The notes beneath the pieces were generated by a model. It did not search any database. It was not told where the DNA came from and saw only the letters and a list, made by a program, of their open reading frames with translations. A DNA stretch of 64,000 bases from contig JBAIZL010000005.1 in assembly GCA_036971475.1 (NCBI GenBank), positions 171,263,886 to 171,327,885 on the forward strand. Direction: 5' to 3'. Shown one piece after another: positions 1-13,760 of this stretch. This DNA is from Prosapia bicincta (lineage: Eukaryota; Arthropoda; Insecta; Hemiptera; Cercopidae). Both the position numbers and the translations under genes were made by a program. The first letter of the stretch is position 1. Each line of letters begins with the position of its first letter.

Positions 1-370
1 TGTTTTCATTCATATTTAGCCAGTCTTCATTTCAAGCAAGAAGTAGTGCATTTCTAACATTACATACAAAATTCGATGCCATAACACATTGTTTCGATGG
101 CAGCATACTTGTAGCTAGTTTAGCCCTTTCAACTGCTACTGTGTTTCCTAGTATTCCGCAGTGACCAGACACCCAGAAAAATGACACCTCAACACCCCGT
201 AATTGTGTATTGAGCACAGGATGTCTCCATCTAAAGGGTTCTTAGAGTACATTTCCCGGATCACCTGGAGAAGTCTTTTGGTATAGGAACACACGAGATA
301 ATAGGATGCTGGAGGTGGAATAGATATTATCGCTTGGAAAATGACAAAGAGCTCTGCTGTGAAAACACTG
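1..370 (-). pseudogene. Non-LTR retrotransposon RNase H domain remnant
   Basis: Read on the minus strand, the segment encodes FFWVSGHCGILGN, which matches the conserved 'WVPGHxGIxGN' block of RNase H domains in insect non-LTR retrotransposons. Upstream, around 360-230, another frame reads TAELFVIFQAI and then LQVIREMYSKNPLDGD, resembling the earlier part of the same domain. The two halves are in different frames, so at least one frameshift separates them. The element runs off the left edge of the window. It is a dead fragment; the clade (I-like, R1-like or Loa-like) cannot be told from this piece. Confidence 0.7.
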
Positions 371-1256
371 TTCGAACTACGTGTTAAGCCCCTGTCCTAT
401 AACATAAAATCAGCTGTTGCATGACATCATGTGTTATCACTTAGGCTGAAATACGAAGCTCGTCTGTTTTGGAATGAAGCGCGATGATAAGATGATTTTC
501 CCCCTTGTAATACATACAGTCATACAGAACAAAAAAAACGTATTTACATAGGGCACCTTATCAGGGCCGAAAACACCTTTAAGGTTACTAAAATTACAAT
601 ATCATTTTTGTAGGGGAAATTTTTATTTTTAAAAAGTGTTTTTACAACTATCGTAATTGTTATATGTTAACAAAAAACATGTTTTTTTTGTAACATATCC
701 AGCGTCTGGGGAGGTTTTCATTTTTTCATGGTGCAGGGAATGTCATTTCATATTTTAGCTCTAGAAATAGTCATGAACGTTAAAATAATACAAAATTATT
801 AATTCGTATAAATAAATGAGTAACATATCTGTTTGAAAACATTCCATTTTGCAACAATTAGGCCTAGTTCTTACGCTTGAGCAACAGCTGATTATTCACC
901 ATCATGGTAAATTTGTCATGTAAATTTGTACAACATCTGATGGCCTCTGGTTACATCTATAGAACCGTAATGCGTTAACGGTCTACACTCTAAACTGTTC
1001 AGAGCTAGAGTTTATTGAAGCATAACATTAATACCTAGTGTTAGGGCTGACAACGTGGGGGGCTCCAAGGGGCGTGAGCCAAACTGTGCTAAATTGACTT
1101 TTCAAAGTACTGCTGTGTTGAGTATTGTTGAAAATTGAGCATTGTTGTCAGCATTGTGTTGTATAATGGAAACTTGCTTTGAATGTTTGGATTTATGGAA
1201 CGTAAGCAAAAACCTAAAGAAACCTATACATAGCATCATCAGTTACCATCTGACTT
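371..1256. other. Intergenic, nothing recognised
   Basis: AT-rich sequence with stops in all frames. No domain, terminal repeat or RNA gene was seen. Confidence 0.5.
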
Positions 1257-2733
<1,477 letters not shown>

Positions 2734-3157
2734 AGGCTTTCGGACTCTTACAGAATGGTACCACGAGTTGTAGAACCAAACTCTTTACAGACCGGTACCA
2801 CGAATTGTAGAGCCAAACTCCTTAGAGACTGCTACCATGGGATGTAGTACCAAACTCCTTACATACTGGTACCACTAGTTGTAGTACCATACTCCTTACA
2901 GACTGCTACCGCGGGATGTAGTACCAAACTCCTTACATACTGGTACTACTAGTTGTAGTACCATACTCCTTACAGACTGCTACCGCGGGATGTAGTACCA
3001 AGCTCCTTACATACTGGTACCACTAGTTGTAGTACCATACTCCTTACAGACTGCTACCGCGGGATGTAGTACCAAACTCCTTACATACTGGTACTACTAG
3101 TTGTAGTACCAAACTCCTTACGGACGGGTACCACGAGTTGTAGTACCATACTCCTGT
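2734..3157. repeat. 37-bp minisatellite, organised as 74-bp dimers
   Basis: The core is 'ACTCCTTACAGACTGCTACC' followed by 'GCGGGATGTAGTACCAA'. Two 37-bp variants alternate, one with GACTGCTACCGCGGGATG and one with TACTGGTACCACTAGTTG. The word ACTGCTACC recurs at 2828, 2902 and 2976, exactly 74 bp apart. About 11 monomers are visible and the left-most are the most diverged. The small open frames across it are not genes. Confidence 0.9.
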
Positions 3158-3950
3158 TTCAAGCCTGATGCTAGCTTCCAAGTAAGGAATAAAGCGATTG
3201 CGGTTAGATTTGTTGGGGCGTAGTTTCATATATTGAACTGTAAATTTCGACGGATGGTTTTGGGGCTCAGACCCGGGTAAAAACAATTAAAAAATAAGTG
3301 CTATTATTTATTTTTGTAAAACATTCAAATGACGCTTTGGTACAGTTACAATTTTATATTTTTGCACTTGTCAGAAAATCTGAAAGTAAAAAAAGAGACA
3401 TTTACCAAATTTCATATTGCCAGGTTTTTATAATAAAGAGAATAGAAGTTGTAGATTGGATTATACGTTTTAAGTATCATGCAGCCTTATCTTAGATTGT
3501 CCAATTGTTGAAAGGTAAATTTACAGAATCTGTTATCATTAAACTACGTTATCTTTAACTGTGAAAAATGTGTAAAAGTTATTTAAAAAAAACAGAAAAT
3601 AAAACTAATTTATAGGCAAACGTTTAATGTTAAAATGTACCGTTGAAACATAGGAGAGTTTTAAAATACTTTTCTGAGATTAATTTGAGATAGATTTATA
3701 GTTTCAATGGTTTGTAGTTATCAATGACATCGCTTTAATTATTTCCATAGGGAGATATGGTATTTCTATTCAAGCATTTAATAACAAGGCCTTTACAATT
3801 TCAAACATTACAAAATAAGTACAAACCTGATCCTCTGGTAAAAATACCATGCCTCTTTTAAGCCAATTTATCCTTTAAATTATGCACAAAATAATAAATC
3901 TGTAAAGATATTTTTTGTTAATAAATCAAAACATAACCTATCTGTTAAAT
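3158..3950. other. Intergenic, 3' side of the CSP gene
   Basis: AT-rich with no recognisable feature. The 65-codon plus-strand frame at 3298-3495 shows no family signature. Confidence 0.4.
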
Positions 3951-3956
3951 TATATT

Positions 3957-3962
3957 TTTATT
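3957..3962 (-). terminator. Candidate poly(A) signal of the CSP gene
   Basis: AATAAA on the minus strand, about 43 bp beyond the CSP stop codon at 4005-4007. The position suits 3'-end formation, but in such AT-rich DNA the motif is common. Confidence 0.4.
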
Positions 3963-4004
3963 TTATCCTCAAACAAGTCTGAAAACTACGACATTATTTC
4001 CGTG

Positions 4005-4189
4005 TTAAATTTTATTGGCTTTGATATAGGCTTCTGCCAATTTAGCTGGAACAAAACCAAACTTTTCCACCACTAACTTCAACAGCTCCGGCTTCTCTGA
4101 GATCATATACTGTACGATCTTTATCACCCCTTTCCTCTGGTTCTCAGTGCAGTCAGCGCAATCGGTTTTTACGGCTTTGGGCAAAAAAG
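4005..4189 (-). CDS. CSP exon 2 (Cys3 and Cys4, C-terminus)
   Basis: The acceptor is a T-rich tract ending in TTTTTTTAG at 4190. 185 nt complete the split codon (Ser60) and run through CADC and MISEKPELLKLVVEKFG to a TAA stop at 4005-4007. Confidence 0.92.
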
Positions 4190-7068
4190 CTAAAAAAAGC
4201 AATAGTATTATAATAAATATATAACTTATCCATAATATTAACTTATATACATTTATAAATTTAGGAATAGTAATTTGGAGTTTCTATAATTTCCAAATGT
4301 GTATATTTAAAAGAATATATTTTATCTTTCTGAAGTGAAAATTGTTTGTACGCAGGATATACAAATTGTAGCCTATACCACTTAGGAATACCTAGCAAAA
4401 TTTGTAAAAATCCGGAGGCAAACGAATTGTTCCGACAATTATTGAAAGTCCAGCCATAGACGCCATGTCTATGCTAACCTTTGTTTTTTTTTGTCATCAC
4501 TTAGAAATTGTTTGGAGATTATGTTGTTCTGAAGATTTCCGAATTTCAAACATTGTGGTTAATCCAGTTATTTTGTTGCCTCCTCTTAAAAGTTGTTTTG
4601 AGGTTAGAATTTCGTGTAGTGTATTAGGAGGAAGTGGTGTCATCATTTGAAGAAATCACAAGAAAGTGACAGAATCCGAATTTTTTTCTAAGATTTCCGA
4701 ATTCAAAACACTGAAGTTGATGCGTCTGTTTTGTTTCCTTTTGGAGGATTGAATTTCTTGAGAGTGTATTACGAGCAAGTGACGCCATTATTCGAATTTT
4801 GTACGAGGACGTCCTACTTTTGTTCTAAGATTTCCGAATGCAAAACATTGCGGTTAATGCAGCTGTTTTGTCTCCACTTGAAGGTTATTTAGTGGTTAGA
4901 ATTTCGTGAAAGTTTGTTACAAGGAAGTGACGGCATCATTTAGGTGTTCGCAAAAAAGTATCTAACAGTTCGAATTTTGTTCAGATTATTTCCTAATGGA
5001 TTATATGGAGGTTAAGGTTAACAGCTGTTTTGCCTCTACTTTAAGGTTGTTTTGAAGTTATAAATTAGCAATAAGTATGCCTCTTTGGAAAACTGTAGCT
5101 CATCTAACACGTTAACCTTAAATAGAGTTATCTAATATAGGCCTACTGGTATCACTTACGCTACATTTATTAAGTAAGATATTAACTAAGGCCTAGTAAT
5201 CACATTGTTTAAGTAAAATTTATAAATATGAGAAATTGTAAAATGATACGTAGAAAAAACAAATAACTTTGTTTCATTTTTAATTGAATGAGTTTTTAAG
5301 CCTCTCCACAGGGCCTTGATCATCTTTATTATAAAACAAGCATGGAAGCGCACAAACTTTTTCCCCCAAGGATTTTTTATTTTTTAAATTTTTATTTGTG
5401 TTTATAATAAAATCAGCCATGGGAAATCGATTGGCACCTGTTCAACCCTGGGAAAATTCGGAATCCCGCTCCAGTGGCTCCTGGTGTTCCCATTTTATCC
5501 TCATTGAACTGAGCCCCAGCCACAGAGAATTGGCATTGGTCTAAACGTTGGGAAAATTAGGGATTCCGCCCCAGTTGCTCCTAGAGTCCCCAACCCTGAT
5601 AAATATGGGGACTCATTTCATTTATTGGATTTTTAATGTTTTAGAGTTATTGGCCACGGGAAATCGATTGAAACCAGTCTCAATCATGGAAAAATTTGGT
5701 ATTCTGCCCCAGTTGCTTCTAGAGTTCTCAGGTTATCCTTATGAAACTAAGGACGGAGCCGGACAAATCTTTTTCGCCCAAGAATATTTTGGGGGTTTTT
5801 GATCACGGGAAATCGATTGGCACTGGTCTCAACCTTGGGAAAATTCGGGATTACGCTCCAGTGGCTCTCATAGTTCTAATTTTATCCTTATAGAACTCAA
5901 TTTCTACCCCCAGCCAATCCCACGCACACCTAACGAAGTATGGAATGAAGTTCTGAACAATGTTTCTAATGCTCCTCCAGACAACCCGAATCATATAGAA
6001 GTTCTGAACAATCTTTCTAATGCTCCTCCAGACAACCCGAACCATATGGAAATTGATATGTAAGATATGATATATTATACAATAAAATGTTTTTAATTTG
6101 TGTATATAAAATGTATTTATATTGTGTAGGCCCTATATAATAAATAAATGTTTGTAGTTTACTTAATTAACTTACAATAAATGGTTTGTCTTATTCGAGC
6201 GAAGCTCGGTCTCCCGGTCCTACAATGAAAATTTAAGTGAACAGAGAGAATCTAAGGGACATGTATAAAGCTAGATTTTTTAATGTATTACATAACTTTG
6301 CTTTATATATAAAGTTATTATAAGTTCCACTTGTATCACCCGACCCTAGACTGTCATTGGTTTTCTATACATTTTTAGTAAGTTATAATTTGATTAAGCT
6401 CCCTAAAAATGTCATATATTTAATTGAAATCAATACTATAATTTAATATGATAAAACAATCAAATTGAGATATCTTAAGTTAATTAATTATTGACATAGC
6501 TAGGGTGATTTAATGTTAATCCTAGTTAAGTAAATCCTTAGAGAATGAAGAAAGTATGTTTTCAAATAGAATTTTGTCTTTTAATTGAGAAATAAAAGCT
6601 ACGGATTATTGTAAAAGAATTGCTAATACCCTATTTTTTAATTTTGTTTACAACTGTGATGGATTTTGTGTTTGTTACGTATTACATATTTCTTTCTTTT
6701 TTTATTAGCAATGCACTATTAATTCAATTCATAAAAACGCAAAAAAATATTAGAAACATAACCGCCCGAAAAGAAAATAAATCAATAATTCAAATTTTAT
6801 AAAGATTTTTATACTATTTATATTTTTTAAAAATATAACTGCAATTTATAAATTCTGTCTGCAGAGTTAGCAAACACTTAGAGCACTTACATTTCATTTC
6901 CAACTCCTCCGGCGAACACCTCTTCAGGTCCAGGAAGCATCGCACATAGTTGTGCAACAAATGCTCATTTTTCAAGATAACATCGATTTTGGACGGATCC
7001 CAAGAGAAAGGACTAGCCTGATTTACATAGAGCAAACTAAGCAGAGCTAGCAGAGTAAGGTACGCCAT
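4005..7068 (-). CDS. Chemosensory protein (CSP, OS-D/pherokine family), two exons
   Basis: Exon 1 is 7068-6891 and exon 2 is 4189-4005, joined by a 2.7-kb GT-AG intron. The product is 120 residues, inside the usual CSP range. It starts with a signal peptide (MAYLTLLALLSLLYVNQA, cut near residue 18). Four cysteines at 44, 51, 70 and 73 have the family spacing CX6CX18CX2C. IDVILKNEHLLHNYVRC and KAVKTDCADCTENQRKG match family blocks. The intron falls one base after a lysine codon (K59), the conserved CSP intron site. CSPs are small secreted helical carriers of hydrophobic ligands, active in chemosensory organs and also in other tissues. The ATG at 7066 is chosen because the signal peptide starts there; a longer upstream frame from 7173 would bury it. 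No stops or frameshifts were seen, so it is probably functional. Confidence 0.93.
5400..5915 (+). repeat. Diverged tandem repeat in the CSP intron (about 100-150 bp)
   Basis: The phrases 'GGGAAATCGATTGG' and 'TGGGAAAATTCGG' followed by a CCAGTGGCTCC-like phrase recur about four times (near 5449, 5548, 5690 and 5833). Spacing is irregular and identity decays, so this is an old array or a coding repeat that has degenerated. Confidence 0.6.
5548..6063 (+). pseudogene. Long frame with one internal stop, ending in a 17-residue tandem repeat
   Basis: The frame is open from the ATG at 5548 to TAA at 6061 except for one TGA at 5800-5802, about 171 codons in all. The tail holds two 51-bp repeats (5950-6000 and 6001-6051) encoding VLNNVSNAPPDNPNHIE and VLNNLSNAPPDNPNHME, then IDM and the stop. 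AATAAA follows at about 6080. The upstream DNA repeats are not all read in the same frame, so only the C-terminal part looks protein-like. It lies inside the CSP intron on the opposite strand. I do not recognise the family. It could be a last exon, a transposon ORF remnant or chance. Confidence 0.3.
6891..7068 (-). CDS. CSP exon 1 (signal peptide, Cys1 and Cys2)
   Basis: 178 nt encoding residues 1-59 plus one base. It ends AAAT before the donor GTAAGTGC (intron begins at 6890), phase 1. Confidence 0.92.
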
Positions 7069-7173
7069 CGTGTCCTGTGATGCAGTTCGGTGAAAAACAA
7101 TTGTTCTGCGGCAATTAGAGCCTAACGAGTGTGATTGCGGAGTTAACTGCTTATTTTCAACAACATCAAACAA

Positions 7174-9007
7174 ATATGCGATAAACGGCCCATTACCTTT
7201 GTTCGCGTATCCAATTATAGGAATAGCTATAAAACTGGCATTGTTTTAAGTAAAATAACAAAAGATAGTTACTTCCTTTGTGATAAAACTTGATAATTAC
7301 TCTAAAATAATGTTCTCTAGATTTTTAATCAATGAAAAATTATATTTCACAGGTGTTTCAAGATTTTTTTTATAGTCCAAGCCATAAAGACATTATCGAC
7401 GAATTAGGGTAGAAAAGCTTTGTGAATAGGGATATAAAATCCCGTTGTAGATAATATAGAGAATCATAGCATCATGTGAAGAGGGTTGCAACCCTCTTCA
7501 AGTAAACCTTCTCTCTATCGGGGTCATAAGAAGGAGTATATGTTAAAACCTTTTATAAGGAAAACAAGTAATCTAAACGAAATTTTTTAAAATCAATTCT
7601 ACTTAGGTCAGCGAAAAAACATTTTTTAGTTACTTTTAATTAAATAATTACAGTATAAATAAAGTAACATAACCAATCTGTTAAAACTGCTATTCTACCA
7701 TATGTCCTATAACATAAAATCAACTGGATAATGTATATACTCATAAACATTTGTTTTTGTTTTGATGAAAAATGCGGTTATTTCATGAGCAAAGTACCAT
7801 TTTTTTAAAATTTGGCAACGTCTCAATATCCATACTGTATCGTCTTTCAGGCCTAAGGCACATTGGACAAACCTAATGATTATTTCTACAAAATGTTGAT
7901 ATTAAATTATAGAATATTTTATATTATAATTTTATTTTCAAATTTTCAAGATATATTTAGTTAATTTTGTCCAATGTACTTTAGGACTGAATGAGGATAG
8001 CAATATAATTATTGAAACGTTGCCAAATTTGTAATAAATGATACTTTACTAAACAAAAAATCAGCTGTTTTGTGAAACCATATTTTATCCCTACATTTAT
8101 CCCTACCTATATTCCATAACTTGGCCATATTTTTAAAGGCTTATCTACCATATAAAACTGAAATAATTAATTAAATTAAATTAATTATTGAATTATTATT
8201 TGAAAAACGATATTACCATCAATTGTCATCGTTCACAAGTTTAAAAAAATTTTATTTGTACTTGAGTGGATAAATAAAAACTATTTTATACAAGACTGAA
8301 AATTTGAACAGGATACATATAAGAAGAGTGCGAAGTAATAGAAGGGACTGAAAAAGAGGAAGAGAATGTGAAATTAGGTCGGGATAAGTAAAGACCTTGG
8401 TATTGGGATTAGTACAAATGTTTTAGATCGTGTAGGCAGATTCGCTTACCTGATGTGGACTTGCTTTCTATTGCAGTTGTATAAAGTAGTCTACCCCTTA
8501 TAAAGGCTTATAAGTATAGTGATGGAAATGCGCAGTTGGATTTAGGTAGGACAAAGACCATGACTTCTTAGTACTAGCAGTAGGAGGACATATTTGCATC
8601 GTGTGAGCAGAGTCACTTGTCCGAAGAAGAACTCTTTTCAAATGGGGTGAAGGGAGGATCTTCAAGACGGATACTCGGTCCTTGAAGAGAAGTGTTTCAA
8701 GATTTGTTACGCTTAAATCAAGTCCTCTATTTAATTCAAAATAATAATAATAATAATAATAATACATTTTACTATTAATTACTATCCAATGTTTCTGAGA
8801 TTCTACACGTCTTTTAAACAAGCGTACAAAATTTATGAGATTCTTCGTCAAAAAGTAACTTATTTCTCAGTTAGCATTGAATTAAAACGAATATTGGATA
8901 CTGGGTAAACAATTCTTCTCACAGATAATAACAAGTTTACTTTAGATAAGCATGGCTAGCTTGTTTTTCAGGTAATCGTTGCCATATGTTTTCGTCATTT
9001 CAAAGTA
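7174..9007. other. Intergenic upstream of the CSP gene
   Basis: Contains the putative CSP promoter region (no clear TATA placement), a perfect palindrome at 7478-7499, and an (AAT)n tract near 8741-8763 that makes the poly-tyrosine frame at 8498-8851. No gene is supported. Confidence 0.4.
7478..7499. repeat. Perfect 22-bp palindrome
   Basis: GAAGAGGGTTG is followed directly by its reverse complement CAACCCTCTTC, with no spacer. It is isolated in AT-rich DNA. Confidence 0.85.
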
Positions 9008-9265
9008 CAAGAAGATATTTAGAGTATCATAATTACCTGCCATTCCCAGCATAGTCACACTCCCCGTTGACTCCTTTCGAGGAACTCCATCTGTCAGAAC
9101 TTTTTATGAACTGTTCTGATAAGTTAATTTTTATATTTTATAAAGTTGTATTAAATTTATTTAATAAGTTTTTATAGAGTTAATAAAAAGTTTTGGCAGA
9201 TGGAGTGTGACGATACTGGGAATGGCAGGTAATTATGGTAATTATGATACTCTAAATAAGAATAG
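9008..9265. repeat. Inverted repeat, arms of about 55 bp
   Basis: The left arm (9008-9064, containing TACCTGCCATTCCCAGCATA) pairs with the right arm (9201-9265, containing TATTTAGAGTATCATAATTA as its complement). About 135 bp of AT-rich loop separates them. It looks like a foldback or MITE-type element; no target duplication was identified. Confidence 0.75.
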
Positions 9266-10866
9266 ATATCCTAGCGGTAAAGTAGAAAATTATCAAAAGT
9301 ACAATGGAATATATTCTTCCTTAGGCCTACTTTTTTCCACCTGTCCTTCCTTTTACTTCTGCTTACAAGAGGGTGTAACGGAAACAAATTATTCTCCCCC
9401 CGGTGGAGAATATCTACTTTAGGTATAAGACCTTGTTCACAAAATGCCATTATCTCCCCTTCATCTATTTGGGTTTTAATATTCGTAATTAATCCTTCCT
9501 TGAATTAAGCTCAAGAAATATTTACAGTATCAGATCCCTAAAAAATACAATTAAATGAAACTTAAATTTATAAGTTCGATTTATCCTAGAAAAATGTGTG
9601 TGAGGTCTAAAGCCACGCCCCTTTTTAGATGTTATTAAAGTATACAAATTAAATGTGATGAAATCCGCTATAACATTTAACTTCAAAGTCTATCCTCGAT
9701 CTTGTGGTCCTTTATTCGGGTATAAATATAACGAGAGTGGGATTCCTTCTACGCCCGTTCTGTTACCTCAGGTTATATCACATTTATTAAATTGGCCATC
9801 CAAACATTAAAACTCAAAACAAATTTTTACCTTGCATATAATTACCAGTGATTTTCCGTCCACGTTGGCCGTTAAGGATAATGGGACAAAATGCCAATAA
9901 TAAGGTGTTTGACTAACACTTACAACAGGCAATAATTTTGTTCGCTTCGATAAAATTAACTGTTTTCAACTTTGAATTAAGCAATAACCTACATCGAGTT
10001 GTGCGGAGAAATGCGGTTAAGTTGGTTTTACATAAGAGAGGAATGAATGTTTACACATGCATTCTTTAAAAATCGTTTATCGTTTGCAAACATCGATTTA
10101 CTCTACAACGATTTTCTTATGTGTTAAAAGAAAAGATTGGTCTATTAAAGAAACCATTTATACGAAACGTATAAAGAAAATCCAGTAGCAAATTATTATT
10201 ACTTCATGTTATTGAAATGTTAACATTTTTTAAAGATTTTATTAGTTATTAATTGTGAACGCATATTTTCTTGGTTAGCAGGAATTTGTCTTGCCTTCTT
10301 AACTCTAAATATCCTTCTCTTATCCTTGTGCTTATAAAGAAGTGTAGCAGCTTGTGACATCTTTACACCTCTTCTCCTCCTGGTTAGGCACTCTCTAATG
10401 GGTAGACGTGCAATAGAGAGCACGCTTACATAAAAACGACCCTAAAACGTCATATCATTACTCTCCCTACGTCATCTACAATGCAGTTAAATTTACTGTA
10501 ATCAGGATGTTTCCATACATAACAAAATGTGTTCCTAGACATGTGGCAACGTTTGCTGAGAGGTGAGAGGGCGGGTCACAGTGACGCAACTATGGTTTTG
10601 TCATGACGTCACTCCCTTTGTGCACTTGGAGGAAATCTTGCTTGCGACAAGGATGAGGATTTTTAAGCCTGTAATTTTTTATTGCCAACTGAAAAATTAA
10701 ACTCTTGAATTTCGAAAACAATTACGTTCGGTGAAACTTAATTATTAACTAACTTGTGTGACGGGGTTTAAAAATTAATACCTTTAAAAAATTTAATTAA
10801 TCACTTTAACATTAGTTTAGGACTATAAAAACCGTAATTTTTTTGTGAATTTGTAAAACCTTACTG
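9266..10866. other. Intergenic, nothing recognised
   Basis: No gene, RNA or element could be supported. The frames here are short and unlike known families. Confidence 0.4.
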
Positions 10867-10867
10867 A

Positions 10868-10908
10868 GACATAACGTTTTCAATTGCTCGGGCGGTCTTC
10901 GTCAGACA
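10868..10908 (-). ncRNA. Hammerhead ribozyme-like motif, eroded
   Basis: On the minus strand CTGACGA (fits CUGANGA) is followed by GACCGC-CCGA-GCAATT and then GAAAACGTTA. Stem II would pair fully if GCAATT were GCGGTT, that is, with two G-to-A changes undone. Stem III would be the palindrome AACGUU with A as the cleavage-site base. A stem I is not apparent. Probably a decayed ribozyme from a PLE terminal repeat. Confidence 0.5.
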
Positions 10909-11753
10909 CTAGCTCGTCCTGGACTTGACGGGAATGTGTAGAGGAAACTGTTATGATGGGGACTTGGTCTAAGAAGTAACGAATTATTAATAAAAGGAGA
11001 AATTTAGGATAAAAACTCTTCAAAATATAAAGAAAGAGGTAAAAACAAAAACCTTATAAGGTTGATAGAAGATATCAAAGAAACGTAAAGTAAAAAGCTT
11101 AAGAACTAAGATTACTTTTGAAATAATAATAAACCCTAATTTGGTATCAGAAAGCACTGTGGTCATAGATATAAAAATAAAGGAAGAAATTCAGAGAATT
11201 AATTACTCATAGACATAGACATAATGGATTAAGGATATTAATAACTCGCAGTTTTAAAAACGGGACTGTTTATATAACATAAAAAAGTTTTAGAGAATGG
11301 AGTTGGGCTGAGATGAAGCTTTTCACTTGTTTCTAAAGCTTAGAACTAATAAAATGGAGAAGAGAAACTGTATAAAATGACTTCCATACATAACAGAGAT
11401 GCCAAAGTAACGTAAGGGCATAAGCTACAAACCTGAAACACGGGTACTTCTATTTTCCGTAACAACAAAGAGGTTCTGCGTACTTTTTCAACCCCCATAT
11501 TGACTGCGTCTAGGAGGAGTATCTAGGGTCAATAATAAGAGGTCGAAGGGTAGTGCTGGCCATTTTATCTCCCTTGAACACCGTCGCCTAAGGCTCAAGC
11601 AAAGGAGCTCTACGTGCTTCACTTAGGCAGTGTAAATGCTACAACTATAAACAAGTCTTTATTGCTGTATAAAATAGATCGAAAACTAAAATACAAGTGA
11701 TTTAGTTAAAAAAAAGTATATAAAACACTATATAGAAAATTAATGAACTTACT
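10909..11753. other. Intergenic, nothing recognised
   Basis: No coding or repeat structure was seen. Confidence 0.4.
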
Positions 11754-11778
11754 AGAGAGAGAGAGAGAGAGAGAGAGA

Positions 11779-11839
<61 letters not shown>
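11754..11839. repeat. (GA)n-(TG)n microsatellite
   Basis: About 25 bp of GA followed by about 60 bp of TG, the reverse order of the tract at 1257-1406. Confidence 0.95.
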
Positions 11840-11841
<2 letters not shown>

Positions 11842-12139
11842 ACTGTTGTTTGTGGTGTATTATTATTTTTCATTCCCATTATTTTTTTTTAAGAAGTAAA
11901 TATTTGTATAAACTTTACGAAACAGAAAATAAAACGAAGTAATATATATAAAACAATTCCTACTGAGGCCAAAAAAGAAACCTTTGATTTTAACTACTTT
12001 TTAGTTTATACATAATTAGAATTAATATAAATATGTATATACACATGACAGAATCACAACATTAGGGGGAAAAATAGACAGCGAATTTCCATTTAGTTTT
12101 CCATTTTCCTCTCTATACGGTTTATGGTGTAGGACTATA

Positions 12140-12352
12140 ATTTTTGGTTCTTACTATTTATCCGTTTTCTTTTTTCTAGTTTCTAATTTATAAAGCTGGT
12201 GTTGGACTATTAGTTTTGTTTCTGACTATTTATCCGTTTTCTTTTTTCTAGTTTCTAATTTATAAAGCTGGTGTTGGACTATTATTTTTGTTTCTTACTA
12301 TTTATCCGTTTTCTTTTTTCTACTTTCTAATTTATAAAGCTGGTGGTGGTCT
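12140..12352. repeat. 72-bp tandem triplication
   Basis: The phrases TATCCGTTTTCTTTTTTCTA and TTTCTAATTTATAAAGCTGG occur three times; TCCG is at 12161, 12233 and 12305, exactly 72 bp apart. Copies differ by only a few bases, so the expansion is recent. Confidence 0.9.
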
Positions 12353-12442
12353 ATAATTGTTTACTTTATCCTTGTCTTTATTATGGCCGGGAACCATTTT
12401 TTTTATATTTTCATATAGATCTTTCAGTAACTGATTTCTAGG

Positions 12443-12512
12443 TATGGGAAAGTTGACTCAGTGACAAAGTGCTGGATTTCAAACATGCAGTCATTCAGTT
12501 CGAGTCTGATCG
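12443..12512 (+). repeat. tRNA-derived SINE-like fragment
   Basis: TTGACTCAGTGACAAAGTG resembles a pol III A box, and CAGTTCGAGTCTGATC about 45 bp later resembles a B box (GGTTCGANTCC). Spacing fits a tRNA-like head. The cloverleaf is imperfect and an AT-rich tail follows, which suggests a SINE head rather than a tRNA gene. Confidence 0.4.
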
Positions 12513-13324
12513 AGACAAAAACGTTTTAAAATTTAAATATGAATAAATAAATTTTAAAACCAATTGTAATCCACTACAGATTTTTAAAAGACTATTTCAA
12601 CATGGTTGGAAGGTTACAAACATATTTTAGTAAGGATTGAAAATTTGTACAAGATATATTTATATCAAGATATACAAGATCCATAGAAGATATACATATA
12701 CAAGATATATATATATGAGAGTGTGAGCTAATAGAAAGAACTGAATAAAGGAAAAATAGAGAACAAAAATGTTCATAAACTTATCGACTCGCTTTACCCT
12801 TTATTCGACAACTGTAAATAAGAAGTTAACTAGTGTTTATCACTAAGATTGTTCTTGGGACTGTTTTAAAAAAGTAGAATTAACAAGTACAAGAAAAACT
12901 GAACAGCTTATTGGAATCCCTTGCTCTGATCAGAACCAACCAGACGGCAATCAACTCCGCACTGCCATCTAGATCTGAAAGAACCGCGTGTCACTTGGAC
13001 ACGACGTTTTTTTCTTGACAGCATGTCTCTTGCCATTACACGTAAAAGTATAGTGACAGAAAAACGAAAATGTTTGAAAGAGAGGCTTTTGCCAATCTTG
13101 CAGCGAGGGAAAAAAGAACAGTGCTTTGGTCAATAATTGTGGGAAGGAAATTGGAATTTAGAGGTGACAGTTTTTATGTTGTTGAGACGCTGGCTTTTTT
13201 ATCCTTTTTTAAACTGACATGCAGTGGAAAAAAGAGTAATGGAATATGTCGTATTGGAAGTCAATACTTTTTGATCAAAATGTTTGGTTGCTTCCAGGTT
13301 TAGGGCAATGATCAAATTATCACG

Positions 13325-13327
13325 CAA

Positions 13328-13402
<75 letters not shown>
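13325..13402. repeat. (CA)n-(TA)n microsatellite
   Basis: About 18 bp of CA followed by about 58 bp of pure TA, immediately left of the foldback element at 13450-13675. Confidence 0.95.
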
Positions 13403-13405
<3 letters not shown>

Positions 13406-13449
13406 GCAGATACTTATACCTTCACTTGTGGAAAAAATAATTAATTTTA

Positions 13450-13675
13450 TATCCAGAGTACATCCGTTCATTTTGTAGTAGACTACATAAAAATCGCAGT
13501 CTGGCGTTTCGCTAAAATTTCGACTAGCATTGACGAGGTGAACCCAACAACAGTTGAAGAGCGAGTGAAGAGCTCACTCACTCTTCAACTGTTGTTGGAT
13601 TCACCTCGTCAATGCTAGATGAGATTCTAGCGGATCGTCGGAACTGCGATTTTATGCACTGCAGAATGAATGGTG
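13450..13675. repeat. Foldback element, copy 1 (related to the one at 36250-36470)
   Basis: Arms of about 110 bp are nearly exact reverse complements around a centre near 13560. Key phrases are GACTAGCATTGACGAGGTGA and its complement, and CCCAACAACAGTTGAAGAGC. The outer parts match the ends of the element at 36250-36470. It sits between two (TA)n tracts. The right arm contains GATGAGATTCTAGC, the hammerhead-like block seen better preserved at 36.3 kb. Confidence 0.85.
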
Positions 13676-13679
13676 TATA

Positions 13680-13757
<78 letters not shown>
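13675..13757. repeat. (TA)n microsatellite
   Basis: About 80 bp of almost pure TA, directly abutting the right end of the foldback element. Confidence 0.95.

Positions 13758-13760
<3 letters not shown>

Noticed and set aside
12443..12512. Functional tRNA gene
   Set aside because: A- and B-box-like words are present but the acceptor and anticodon arms do not pair well; a SINE head is more likely.
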